In this document: positions 1 to 8,741 of the stretch, one piece after another
Position numbering within the stretch: the stretch's first letter is position 1
How the letters are laid out: each line of letters starts with the position of its first letter
Assembly: GCF_036700095.1 (NCBI RefSeq)
Contig: NZ_CP144918.1
Coordinates: 1,365,001 to 1,429,000 of the forward strand
Origin: Pelagerythrobacter marensis
GTDB taxonomy: Bacteria; Pseudomonadota; Alphaproteobacteria; Sphingomonadales; Sphingomonadaceae
Direction: 5' to 3'
Length of the DNA stretch: 64,000 nt
Made by a program: the position numbers and the translations under genes
The notes under the pieces: generated by a model
What the model was told of the DNA's origin: nothing
The model's input: the letters and a program-made list of their open reading frames with translations, nothing else
The model's database searches: none

Positions 1-233
1 AGGTGCAGGTGCGACAGGTGCCGGGTGTCGCGGTGATAGATGCCCTCGGGGCTGCCGGGGCCGGCGATCGCATCGCCGCTGTGGTCGAACACGGCGAAGG
101 TGTCGCCGTGTTTCAGCGTGCGCGGGCGCCGCTCGTGCAGCGAGGCGGCGGCGGGGATCGCGAACCGTTCCGGGTTCGCGCCCGCCTCCTCGATGGCGGC
201 GTCCGCCCCGCGGGGGGTCGCAGATGCGTCCAT
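1..233 (-). CDS. Glycogen debranching-type protein, N-terminal part (partial)
   Basis: Only the first 77 or so codons lie inside the window; the gene runs off the left edge. The visible part ends in RHLSHLHL after a block KHGDTFAVFDHSGDA and GIYHRDTRHLS, which is the typical start of the amylo-alpha-1,6-glucosidase/glycogen debranching N-terminal domain. Such proteins act on alpha-glucans or related substrates in the cytoplasm. The ATG is 40 bases downstream of the glycosyltransferase stop on the same strand, so the two are probably co-transcribed. Specific substrate cannot be told from this fragment. Confidence 0.7.
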   Translation of the reverse strand, partial: MDASATPRGADAAIEEAGANPERFAIPAAASLHERRPRTLKHGDTFAVFDHSGDAIAGPGSPEGIYHRDTRHLSHLH

Positions 234-273
234 CCCGTAATCGCTCCCGTTGTTCTCGGCCCGTTGTCGCCGA

Positions 274-1365
274 TCAGGCCATGATCGGCAAATCGACCTT
301 GTCCGCGCCCAGACGCATCGGCCTGCTCTGCGCCGGCACGCCGGAAAGCTCCCGATAGATCGACAGGTAATCGTCGACCATGCGTTCGGCCGTGAACCGG
401 CGATCGAAGGTCTGGCGCACGCGCCGCCGGTCGAGACCGTCGAGCCGGCCGACCGCTTCGACCGCCTCCTCGACATTGTCGACGATGAAGCCCGATTCGC
501 CTTCGTCGATCACTTCGGGGACCGAGCCGCAGCGGAACGCGATCGTCGGGGTGGCGCAGGCCATCGCCTCGATCATGACCAGGCCGAACGGTTCGGGCCA
601 GTCGATCGGAAACAGCAGCGCGCGGGCATTGCCGAGAAAATCGGCCTTCTGCGCCTCGCCGATCTCGCCGACGAATTCGATATCGGGATAGGCGCGCACC
701 ATCGGGGCGATCACGTCGTCCCAATAGCGCTGGTCCGCCTTGTCGATCTTGGCCGCGATCCTGAGCTTCATGCCCGCCGCCGCGGCGATCGCGATCGCCC
801 GGTCGGGCCGCTTCTCGGGCGAAATGCGGCCGAGGAAGGCGAGGTAGTCGCCCTTCGGCTCGAACGTCGGCGTCAGCAGGTCGCGCGGAAGGCCGTGATG
901 GACGGTTCCCGCCCAGTTGACCGGGGGCAGCGGCCGCCGCTGGTCGTTCGAGATCGAAACCAGCGGCAGGTCGCCGAACGTGCGATAGTATGGCTGCAGG
1001 TCGGGCAGGTCGAGCCGGCCGTGCAGCGTCGTCACCGTGGGCACGCCCAGGGTCCTGACCAGCGGCCCGTGCAGCAGGTCGATATGGAAATGGAGGATAT
1101 CGAATTCCGCCGCGCGCCGCCGCACCTCGTCGAGCAGGACGAGATGATGCGGCAGCGTGTCCTGCACTTGCGAGTCGAGCCGCAGGGCCGTCTCGCAAAT
1201 GGGAACGAGTTCGGCCGACGTGGCCGAATCGGCGCTCGCGAACAGCGTCACCTCGTGACCCTGCCGGACGAGTTCGTCGGCGATATAGGCTACGATACGT
1301 TCGGTACCGCCATAGAGCTTGGGCGGCACGCTTTCCATCAAGGGTGCGATCTGTGCGATCTTCAT
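274..1365 (-). CDS. Glycosyltransferase family 4 (GT-B fold)
   Basis: Protein of 363 residues with the GT-B layout: N-terminal Gly-rich loop in LYGGTERIV near residues 18-26, and in the C-terminal half the nucleotide-sugar binding segment LGRISPEKRPDRAI and the retaining-GT4 E-x7-E block EPFGLVMIEAM. It should transfer a sugar from an NDP-sugar to an acceptor I cannot name. The start MKIAQIAPL is preceded by AGGAG about ten bases away; a longer reading frame upstream lacks such a site. The debranching-like gene follows in the same direction, which suggests an alpha-glucan or storage-sugar role (inference). Confidence 0.85.
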   Translation of the reverse strand: MKIAQIAPLMESVPPKLYGGTERIVAYIADELVRQGHEVTLFASADSATSAELVPICETALRLDSQVQDTLPHHLVLLDEVRRRAAEFDILHFHIDLLHGPLVRTLGVPTVTTLHGRLDLPDLQPYYRTFGDLPLVSISNDQRRPLPPVNWAGTVHHGLPRDLLTPTFEPKGDYLAFLGRISPEKRPDRAIAIAAAAGMKLRIAAKIDKADQRYWDDVIAPMVRAYPDIEFVGEIGEAQKADFLGNARALLFPIDWPEPFGLVMIEAMACATPTIAFRCGSVPEVIDEGESGFIVDNVEEAVEAVGRLDGLDRRRVRQTFDRRFTAERMVDDYLSIYRELSGVPAQSRPMRLGADKVDLPIMA

Positions 1366-1382
1366 TCTGCCAAGGCTCCTGA

Positions 1383-3545
<2,163 letters not shown>

Positions 3546-3602
3546 CCACAGAAGCTGTGTTGGAACTGGCTTTCTCGGATAGCCCCTTTTGATGTTCCGA
3601 TC

Positions 3603-3630
3603 TTGATCTTTATAGGAAATTTCCTATATC
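3603..3630 (+). promoter_or_regulatory. Possible promoter with an 18-bp palindromic operator in its spacer
   Basis: TTGATC (3603-3608) and TATATC (3625-3630) are 16 bases apart. The perfect palindrome TATAGGAAATTTCCTATA (3611-3628) fills the spacer and overlaps the -10, the classical position for a repressor site. No regulator gene lies next to it, so the cognate protein is unknown. Promoter assignment rests only on pattern. Confidence 0.4.
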
Positions 3631-3676
3631 GACGCTTATCCACTCAGGCCATCGTATTTTTGGGCGGATTGACGAG

Positions 3677-3727
3677 ACAGCCTCACCCTGCTAGAGGCGC
3701 CAAGCGCCTCTAGCAGGGTGAGGCTGT
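3677..3727 (+). terminator. Perfect 24-bp inverted repeat with 3-base loop
   Basis: The arms 3677-3700 and 3704-3727 are exact reverse complements around the loop CAA, and the right arm runs into TTTT, so the RNA would form a very stable hairpin with a U-rich tail. It could be a rho-independent terminator for thiC or for a short RNA from the upstream promoter-like site. Perfect arms of this length are longer than usual terminators, so a structured RNA or a mobile-element end are alternatives. Confidence 0.6.
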
Positions 3728-3744
3728 TTTCGAAGCCTGTTAAG

Positions 3745-3772
3745 TTGTCTTTAAGATTCTTTCCACTATGTA
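3745..3772 (+). promoter_or_regulatory. Possible promoter of the DUF3800 gene
   Basis: TTGTCT (3745-3750) and TATGTA (3767-3772) are separated by 16 bases. Transcription would start near 3779 and give a leader of about 85 bases containing the GC-rich hairpin at 3813-3839. Pattern match only. Confidence 0.35.
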
Positions 3773-3812
3773 GGTTTTCGGCCACGGCATGCATTACCGT
3801 GTCCAATTCCGG

Positions 3813-3839
3813 AGCCCGCGCGATTTTATCGCGCGGGCT
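3813..3839 (+). terminator. Hairpin in the DUF3800 leader (attenuator-like)
   Basis: Arms AGCCCGCGCGAT (3813-3824) and its exact complement (3828-3839) enclose the loop TTT. It lies 23 bases before the DUF3800 start codon and just before the GGGGGG ribosome site. It could attenuate transcription into the gene or terminate an upstream RNA. The U tract after it is short, so strong termination is not assured. Confidence 0.5.
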
Positions 3840-3862
3840 TCCGCGATTCTTGGGGGGCAAAA

Positions 3863-4627
3863 ATGCACATCGCGTTTATGGACGAGTTTGGGCATATCGG
3901 TCCTTTCAAGGCGCGAACCGATCGTCAATATAACCAGAGTCCAGTTTTTGGCTTAGCCGGTTACGTTATGCCGCATCGCCAAATAAGGCATTTTGCAACC
4001 TTCTTCCTGCAATTAAAGTCGAACGTGCTGGCCCGGGAGCTCAGGCGGAATGGGAGGCATCCAGCCACTTGGGAGAAGAAGGGCGCTGATCTCATTACGA
4101 CCAAGAATGTCACGAGGTATAGGCACGTACGCGAAGGCATCTTACGGCTATTGAATGAGATGCGAAAATGCGATGGGAAAATTATCTTTTACGGTCGCGA
4201 AAAATATATGAAACCGGAAGATGGTAATTCCTCGGGACTTTATACCACAACGCTTTCACACACTATCAGAAGCATTGATGATTTTTGCTGTAAAAGAAAC
4301 TCGCAGTTTCTTATGATTTTGGATGAGCACTCTGATCGCTTGAAGCTTCTCGAGAGTGCAACAAAAACGATGTTCAGCCCGCAGGCGCCAGCTCGATGCT
4401 TGTTAGAGCCGCCATTCCAAGTGGAAAGTCACTTATATCAAACTATCCAGGCAGCTGACTGGATAGCCACGCTTGTAGGGCGGTTGCAGGCCTTTGCCAT
4501 TGAACCTGATCAATACCAAGATTGGGAGTGGGCGGATAAATATTTCGGAAGAGCCGTCAATTCCCTAGCCACGCATTCGCGAGTATGGCGGCCAAGCGAG
4601 CTGCAAAAGCAGATGAGGCATGCCTGA
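3863..4627 (+). CDS. DUF3800 domain protein
   Basis: Protein of 254 residues. The N-terminal MDEFG (D7, E8), the strand MILDEHSD (D154) and the helix QTIQAADWIATLVGRL (D199) match the conserved acidic positions of the DUF3800 family, which begins with a (Y/M)DESG-like strand and ends with a Q..D helix. These spaced acidic residues resemble an RNase H-type metal site, but no activity is established. Codon use is AT-richer than in neighbours, and the family is often found on mobile or accessory islands. GGGGGG six bases before ATG gives a good ribosome site. It stands alone, facing a DUF2726 gene. Confidence 0.8.
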   Translation: MHIAFMDEFGHIGPFKARTDRQYNQSPVFGLAGYVMPHRQIRHFATFFLQLKSNVLARELRRNGRHPATWEKKGADLITTKNVTRYRHVREGILRLLNEMRKCDGKIIFYGREKYMKPEDGNSSGLYTTTLSHTIRSIDDFCCKRNSQFLMILDEHSDRLKLLESATKTMFSPQAPARCLLEPPFQVESHLYQTIQAADWIATLVGRLQAFAIEPDQYQDWEWADKYFGRAVNSLATHSRVWRPSELQKQMRHA

Positions 4628-4660
4628 AGGCGCAGTACCGAAGCCTTTAAAGCAACACAT

Positions 4661-5305
4661 CTAGCCACCCGCCACCAACCTCTCCACCAACGCCCGCAAC
4701 TCGCTCGGCGTCGTGTGCCCCGCGACCACCTCGTGATAGCCGATGCCGGCCTTGCGTAGGGCTTCCTTCTTCACCGCGTCGCGCGCGGCGGTGCAGTCGC
4801 TCGTGTGATGGCCTGAGCCCTGGTATTCGAGCGCGTGGACCACACGGCAGTTCTCGTCCATCAGCGCGAAATCGACGCGCTTGGAATTGACCGCGAAATA
4901 GGCGTCCTTGTCGGGGCTGGCGAGGAACTCGCCGAGGCTCACCTGCGCCATCACCTGCCAGCCGGGATTGCGGGCGATCACCGCCTTGTCGAGCGCCTCG
5001 AACACTTTCGCCTCCGACCGGTTGAGTAGCGCGCGCGAGGTAAAGCTGGCCTTGCTCACCAGCTTGAGCTGATCGGCGGCCATGTCCGCACCGACGGCCT
5101 GCCTGTGCTCTGCCGCCTCGATAGTCTTGAGGTTCGGACCCTTCTTGCCGAACCGCCCCGCATTCCGCCCGCGCCAGTAGGCCTTGCGCTTTTCGCGATC
5201 CGCCTTCTGCACGAAGCGTTCCACCGCCATGCCCATAATGGCGCCAATCGCCAGCACGATAAGCAAGGCCACAGGCCGGTCGAGCAGGAAGTTCACCGTT
5301 TCCAT
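4661..5305 (-). CDS. DUF2726 domain protein with N-terminal membrane anchor
   Basis: Protein of 214 residues. Residues about 9-29 form one transmembrane helix (VALLIVLAIGAIMGMAVERF), followed by a basic linker. From about residue 90 the block NRSEAKVFEAL through FVDFALMD-like RVDFALMDENCRVVHALEYQG and KKEALRKAGIGYHEV fits DUF2726, a nuclease-fold domain related to restriction-type endonucleases with acidic/Glu residues in the DFALMD and EYQG strands. Role is unknown. It converges on the DUF3800 gene and has neighbour-like GC content. Confidence 0.75.
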   Translation of the reverse strand: METVNFLLDRPVALLIVLAIGAIMGMAVERFVQKADREKRKAYWRGRNAGRFGKKGPNLKTIEAAEHRQAVGADMAADQLKLVSKASFTSRALLNRSEAKVFEALDKAVIARNPGWQVMAQVSLGEFLASPDKDAYFAVNSKRVDFALMDENCRVVHALEYQGSGHHTSDCTAARDAVKKEALRKAGIGYHEVVAGHTTPSELRALVERLVAGG

Positions 5306-5398
5306 GACGAATAGTATCGCGCCAATATTTTGACGATTGGTGAAGCGTGAAGTGCAGCTCCCTCTTGCCCCAAAGCCGCTTCCGTTTCACATGGCCCC

Positions 5399-5809
5399 AT
5401 GACCTACGCCGCCAACGCCACCGGCCCCTTCTACCACGGCACTCGCGCCGATCTCGCGCCGGGCGACCTGCTCGCGCCCGGATTCACCTCCAACTACGCC
5501 GACCGCAAGCTGTCGTGGATTTACTTCTCCGGCACGCTCGATGCGGCGATCTGGGGGTGCGAGCTGGCCAAGGGGGAGGGCCGCCAGCGCATCTATATCG
5601 TCGAGCCGACCGGTGCGTTCGAGGACGATCCGAATCTCACCGACAAGCGCTTCCCCGGCAATCCGACCGAGTCCTACCGCTCGCGCGAACCGCTCAAGGT
5701 CGTCGGCGAGGTCGCGCAGTGGGAGCCGCATCCGCCCGAGCGCATCAGGGAAATGAAGGACTTCCTCGCCCGCATGGAGGCCGAGGGCGGGGCCGAGATC
5801 ATCGACTGA
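5399..5809 (+). CDS. arr: NAD-dependent rifampin ADP-ribosyltransferase (Arr family)
   Basis: Protein of 136 residues, the full length of the Arr family. It opens with FYHGTRADLAPGDLL (H13 in the HGT motif), then SNYADRKLSWIYFS (Y42) and NLTDKRFPGNPTESYR around residues 79-94, which are the three catalytic blocks of Arr. Arr enzymes attach ADP-ribose to the C23 hydroxyl of rifamycins and inactivate them in the cytoplasm. The gene is divergent from DUF2726 and shows the GC content of the host, so it looks like a resident chromosomal copy. Activity on rifampin is inferred from family. Confidence 0.88.
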   Translation: MTYAANATGPFYHGTRADLAPGDLLAPGFTSNYADRKLSWIYFSGTLDAAIWGCELAKGEGRQRIYIVEPTGAFEDDPNLTDKRFPGNPTESYRSREPLKVVGEVAQWEPHPPERIREMKDFLARMEAEGGAEIID

Positions 5810-5865
5810 GGCGCTGGCCATTCCCCGCCGCCGCGCGCATAGGCGGCGGCGAAAGGAGGCCCGCG

Positions 5866-6048
5866 ATGGCCGATCTCTATCTCAAGGCGATGCAGTCCGA
5901 GCGCAAGGCGCTGTGGGCGACCTGCCGGCTCAAGGGCCTGGCCAGGGACACCCCCGAACGCCGCCGGATCGCCGAACTCGACGAAGCGATCGCGGCCCAC
6001 GCGCGCAAGCAGGGGCGCGAGGGCGGCCCTGCCGGCGGCGCGGGGTGA
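5866..6048 (+). CDS. Small hypothetical protein
   Basis: A 60-residue, basic, mostly helical protein starting MADLYLKAMQSERKALWATC. A strong GAAAGGAGG ribosome site eight bases before ATG supports translation. The C-terminus is Gly/Ala-rich. No family recognised. It follows arr by 56 bases in the same direction and may share its transcript. Confidence 0.55.
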   Translation: MADLYLKAMQSERKALWATCRLKGLARDTPERRRIAELDEAIAAHARKQGREGGPAGGAG

Positions 6049-6072
6049 GGCGGGCGCGCGGCGCGCGCCGCG

Positions 6073-6207
6073 TCAGCCGTTCTTCATATTCTCCAGCCCC
6101 TTGATCCCGCCGGGCTTCAGGCTCGGCTGGCTGGCGTTGGGCCTGGGGCCCTTGTCGGCCTTGGGTTTGCGGATTTCCTTGTTCGACTTGCGTTGGCCCT
6201 TGGCCAT
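6073..6207 (-). CDS. Small basic hypothetical protein
   Basis: A 44-residue lysine-rich protein, MAKGQRKSNKEIRKPKADK..., similar to short proteins commonly annotated in alphaproteobacteria without function. The start was chosen at MAKGQ with a weak GGGAAAAG upstream; the reading frame extends further upstream but looks non-coding. Possibly nucleic-acid or ribosome associated from its charge, which is only a guess. Confidence 0.6.
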   Translation of the reverse strand: MAKGQRKSNKEIRKPKADKGPRPNASQPSLKPGGIKGLENMKNG

Positions 6208-6435
6208 GGTCTTTTCCCATCGGGGCGGTATGCCCCGCCGCGCAGCGTAGGCGCTTTTGCCCGCGCACCCTGCATGAAATCGCCTGCCCTGCGGCAAAGC
6301 GAGCGCCCGCGCCGCTTGGCCCGCCCGGCGCCGCGCGCTGCGGGCATCGCAGGGCCGCCGATTCCGCTGGCATCGCGCGCCGGTCCTCCCCATCTCGGGC
6401 TATGACAGAACCACAACCGAGAGGAGCATTCCGAT

Positions 6436-6780
6436 ATGCAGGTCCAGTTCAATTCCGACAGCTCCGTCATGGGCACCGAAAACGTCGCCGAGCGGATCGA
6501 GGCGCAGGTTCGCGAGAAGCTGGCGCGCTTCGCCGACCGGCTGACCCGGCTCGAAATCCATGTTCGCGACGAGAACGGATCGAAAGGCGGGACGGACGAC
6601 AAGGCCTGCACCATCGAGGCGCGCCCGCGCGGCGGCCGGGCGATCGGCGTCACCGAACATGCCGACAAAGTGGACGCCGCCGCGCGCAAGGCCGCCAGCA
6701 CGCTCGCCCAGCGCCTGGAACGGCACTTCGGCAAGGAAGCGAAGCACAGCCACGACCCGCGCCCCGAGAAGGCGCTGTAG
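6436..6780 (+). CDS. Short HPF/RaiA-family ribosome-associated protein
   Basis: Protein of 114 residues matching the S30AE/HPF fold: N-terminal strand MQVQFNSDSSV, helix AERIEAQVREKLARFADRL, strand RLEIHVRDENG, then IEARPRGGRAIGVTEHADKVDAAARKA. HPF proteins bind the 30S decoding region and inactivate or protect ribosomes under stress. This copy lacks the long C-terminal dimerisation domain found in the usual alphaproteobacterial long HPF, so it is probably an accessory paralogue. Confidence 0.8.
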   Translation: MQVQFNSDSSVMGTENVAERIEAQVREKLARFADRLTRLEIHVRDENGSKGGTDDKACTIEARPRGGRAIGVTEHADKVDAAARKAASTLAQRLERHFGKEAKHSHDPRPEKAL

Positions 6781-6820
6781 CGCAGGGCGGCGCCGGTAGC
6801 GCAGCCGAAGTGCGATTCGC

Positions 6821-7246
6821 TGTCTGCGCTATCGCTTCGCTGCTTGAGCGCGGTTTCGGCAAAGAAGCGCACCGTTCCCCTCTCGTCATCCTGAACCTGT
6901 TTCAGGATCTATCGTGCCACCGGCAAGGACGGCACGATTTGAGGAATGGATCCTGAAACAAGTTCAGGATGACAGGGAGGCGGGGCTTCTTCCACATGCC
7001 CTGGCCGGACTTGCAAACGGTGTAGTCGCCTTTTGCCTGCGCTATCGCTGCGCTGCTTGAGCGCGGTTTTGGCAAGGAAGCGCACCGTTCCCTTCTCGTC
7101 ATCCTGAACTCGTTTCAGGATCTATCGTGCCACCGGCAAGCACGGCACGATTTGGGGAATGGATCCTGAAACAAGTTCAGGATGACAGGGGGAGGGGGCT
7201 TCCTCCGCACGCCCTGGCCGGATTTGCAAACGGTGTAGCCGCCTTT
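6821..7246. repeat. Tandem duplication (213-bp unit) carrying REP-like palindromes
   Basis: Two copies in direct order, offset by 213 bases (for example CTGCGCTATCGC at 6824 and 7037; CAAACGGTGTAG at 7014 and 7227). Each copy contains an inverted pair GTCATCCTGAAC ... GTTCAGGATGAC with internal ATCGTGCC/GGCACGAT, so each can fold into a long hairpin. The pair type is a dispersed repeat widespread in sphingomonads. The copies differ at scattered positions. The rest of 6781-7316 has no gene that I can support. Confidence 0.85.
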
Positions 7247-7316
7247 TGTCTGCGCGACCGTCTCGCTGCTGTGGCGCTGGGGGCGGTCGGCGCCGCGGCC
7301 GTCCCCGCGCGAGGGG

Positions 7317-7772
7317 TCAGCCGAAGTCGAACCCCGCGGACCTGGCTTCGGCGATCACTTCGGCGCCGGTCTTCTTCGGGGTGTCGGCGGCGAGCGCGGC
7401 GTGGGGCGGCATTTCGTCGACGAAGATCTGCTCGTCGATCGGCCAGTCGGCCGGCAGGTCGAACAGGCCCGCCATGAAAGAGACCGTCCCGGCGGGCTTG
7501 AAGCGGTACCACAGGTTGCTGCCGCAGCGCCCGCAGCTCGCGCGTTCGGCCCATTCGGACGAATCGTAGCGGTTCACCGCATCCTCGCCCGCCAGCTCGA
7601 ACGCTTCGGGTTGCAATCCGTGCAGCGAGAAGAACGGGCCGCCGGTCCAGCGCCGGCACATGTCGCAGTGGCACACCTCCACCCCCGGCTTCGCCTCGTG
7701 CAGGCGAACGGTGACCGCGCCGCACAGGCAGCGGCCTTCGAGCGGCGGGTCGAGGGAAACAGGATCGGCCAT
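7317..7772 (-). CDS. GFA/CENP-V family zinc protein
   Basis: Protein of 151 residues with the Gfa zinc ligands: CLCGAV near residue 15, CHCDMCRRWTGGPF near 34, and CGRCGSNLWY near 80. Family members bind zinc through these cysteines; some were described as glutathione-dependent formaldehyde-activating enzymes, but most have unknown activity. The start MADPVSLDPP has AGGAGTT upstream (read on the minus strand). Divergent from the HTH gene. Confidence 0.9.
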   Translation of the reverse strand: MADPVSLDPPLEGRCLCGAVTVRLHEAKPGVEVCHCDMCRRWTGGPFFSLHGLQPEAFELAGEDAVNRYDSSEWAERASCGRCGSNLWYRFKPAGTVSFMAGLFDLPADWPIDEQIFVDEMPPHAALAADTPKKTGAEVIAEARSAGFDFG

Positions 7773-7861
7773 GGGGAACTCCTTTCGCGTGGCGGAATAG
7801 CGCCGGCGGGGTGCCGGAAAAGACTTTCCTACACCCCTGCGCCTGTGCCTTAAACTCCCCC

Positions 7862-8164
7862 ATGACGCACGAATCGATTCCCCCCGACGCCGCGCCCCGC
7901 GCCGCCGCCCGCGCAGCCTCCCGTCCGGGCCGCCGGGCCAATGCCGACTATCGCTGGACTTCGCCCAAGGCGATCGCCTTCCTCGATGCGCTCGCCGCGG
8001 GGGAGAGCGTGGCCGCCGCCGCGCGCCTGGTGGGGATGAGCCGCCAGTCCGCCTATCGCCTGCGCGCGCGGGCCGGCGGGCGCTTCGCGCAAGGCTGGGA
8101 CCTCGCGCGCCGGGCCGGCCATGCGCGGCGCGCGGCGGAGCGGATGCGCGGGGGCGCAAGGTGA
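7862..8164 (+). CDS. Small helix-turn-helix protein
   Basis: A 100-residue protein. After a basic Ala/Arg-rich N-terminus, residues about 37-70 (AIAFLDALAAGESVAAAARL, then VGMSRQSAYRLRAR) form a resolvase/terminase-small-subunit-like HTH. It probably binds DNA, target unknown. Its stop codon lies in the first unit of the 21-bp repeat array that follows, an arrangement that suggests the array could be its binding site (inference). Confidence 0.65.
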   Translation: MTHESIPPDAAPRAAARAASRPGRRANADYRWTSPKAIAFLDALAAGESVAAAARLVGMSRQSAYRLRARAGGRFAQGWDLARRAGHARRAAERMRGGAR

Positions 8165-8263
8165 CAGGGCGGGGCGCACAAGGTGACACTCGGGACGCGC
8201 AAGGTGACAGGTCGGGCGCACAAGATGACAGGTCCGGGTCACAAGGTGACAGTGGGGCGCTGG
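8158..8263. repeat. Five tandem 21-22 bp repeats with AAGGTGACA core
   Basis: Units start at 8158, 8180, 8201, 8222 and 8243; each begins AAGGTGACA (AAGATGACA in the fourth) and the rest is G-rich and less conserved. The 21-bp period equals two helical turns, so the cores lie on one face of the DNA. The array spans the stop of the HTH gene and precedes the monooxygenase-like gene. It resembles an iteron or operator array in geometry. Confidence 0.8.
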
Positions 8264-8356
8264 ATCGTGTCGCATGTGTCAACACCGCGCCGCCCGCTTG
8301 CCCGCCGGAACATTCGGCCCGCCGCGCGTGTTGGGACGGGAAAGGGGAGAGCGCCG

Positions 8357-8692
8357 ATGTTCGTCGCCGCGTACTGGTGGAAAGTTCATCCGGGCAAGGA
8401 AGCGCAGTTTCGCGCGGCCTGGCGGCGGGGGACCGAGCTGATCGCGCGCAAGTACGGCTCGCTCGGCTCGCGCCTGCACTGGGATGCCGACAACGCGCGC
8501 TTCGTCGGGGTTGCCGAATGGCCCGACCGCGCGACCTGGCAGGCGGCCTACGACGCGAAGATGGTTTACGACGAGCCGGAGACCCGGCGCGCCTTCACCG
8601 ATGCGATCGCCGATACCGCCGACGATCCGCTGCTGCTGATGGAGGTGACCGACGACCTGCTGGCAAGGCCGGTGGGAACGGGCGCCGTCTGA
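8357..8692 (+). CDS. Antibiotic biosynthesis monooxygenase-fold (dimeric alpha/beta barrel) protein
   Basis: Protein of 111 residues. MFVAAYWWKVHPGKEAQFRA and the later RLHWDADNARFVGVAEWPDR fit the ABM/dimeric alpha-beta barrel pattern (strand, PGKE helix, strand, W..W). Members are heme-degrading or quinone-related oxygenases or have no known role; no heme ligand is evident. GGGGAGA lies upstream of ATG. It sits directly after the repeat array. Confidence 0.65.
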   Translation: MFVAAYWWKVHPGKEAQFRAAWRRGTELIARKYGSLGSRLHWDADNARFVGVAEWPDRATWQAAYDAKMVYDEPETRRAFTDAIADTADDPLLLMEVTDDLLARPVGTGAV

Positions 8693-8741
8693 CGGGATGC
8701 GGCCGCATGGCCGATGTCGAAGCGAGAGAACGGAGGTTGCC

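Larger units (their letters stand above)
3546..3862. other. AT-rich leader region with stacked palindromes
   Basis: This 317-base stretch between thiC and the DUF3800 gene has no credible ORF. In order it holds a small CACAG/CTGTG hairpin just after the thiC stop (3547-3559), an 18-bp perfect palindrome (3611-3628), a perfect 24-bp inverted repeat (3677-3727), a possible promoter (3745-3772) and a GC-rich hairpin (3813-3839). Base composition is clearly lower in GC than the flanking genes and continues so through the DUF3800 gene, suggesting one acquired segment. Confidence 0.6.

Noticed and set aside
3732-4645. Short direct repeat CGAAGCCT at both ends of the DUF3800 island as a target-site duplication
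   Set aside because: Only eight bases, not at the obvious island edges, and likely to occur by chance.
8158-8263. CRISPR array
   Set aside because: Units are tandem with no variable spacers of 30 or more bases, and no cas gene is near.
7850-8275. Antisense ORF giving CHLVRP-type seven-residue repeats across the 21-bp array
   Set aside because: The repeat is a consequence of a 21-bp period; no ribosome site, and it overlaps a better-supported HTH gene on the other strand.
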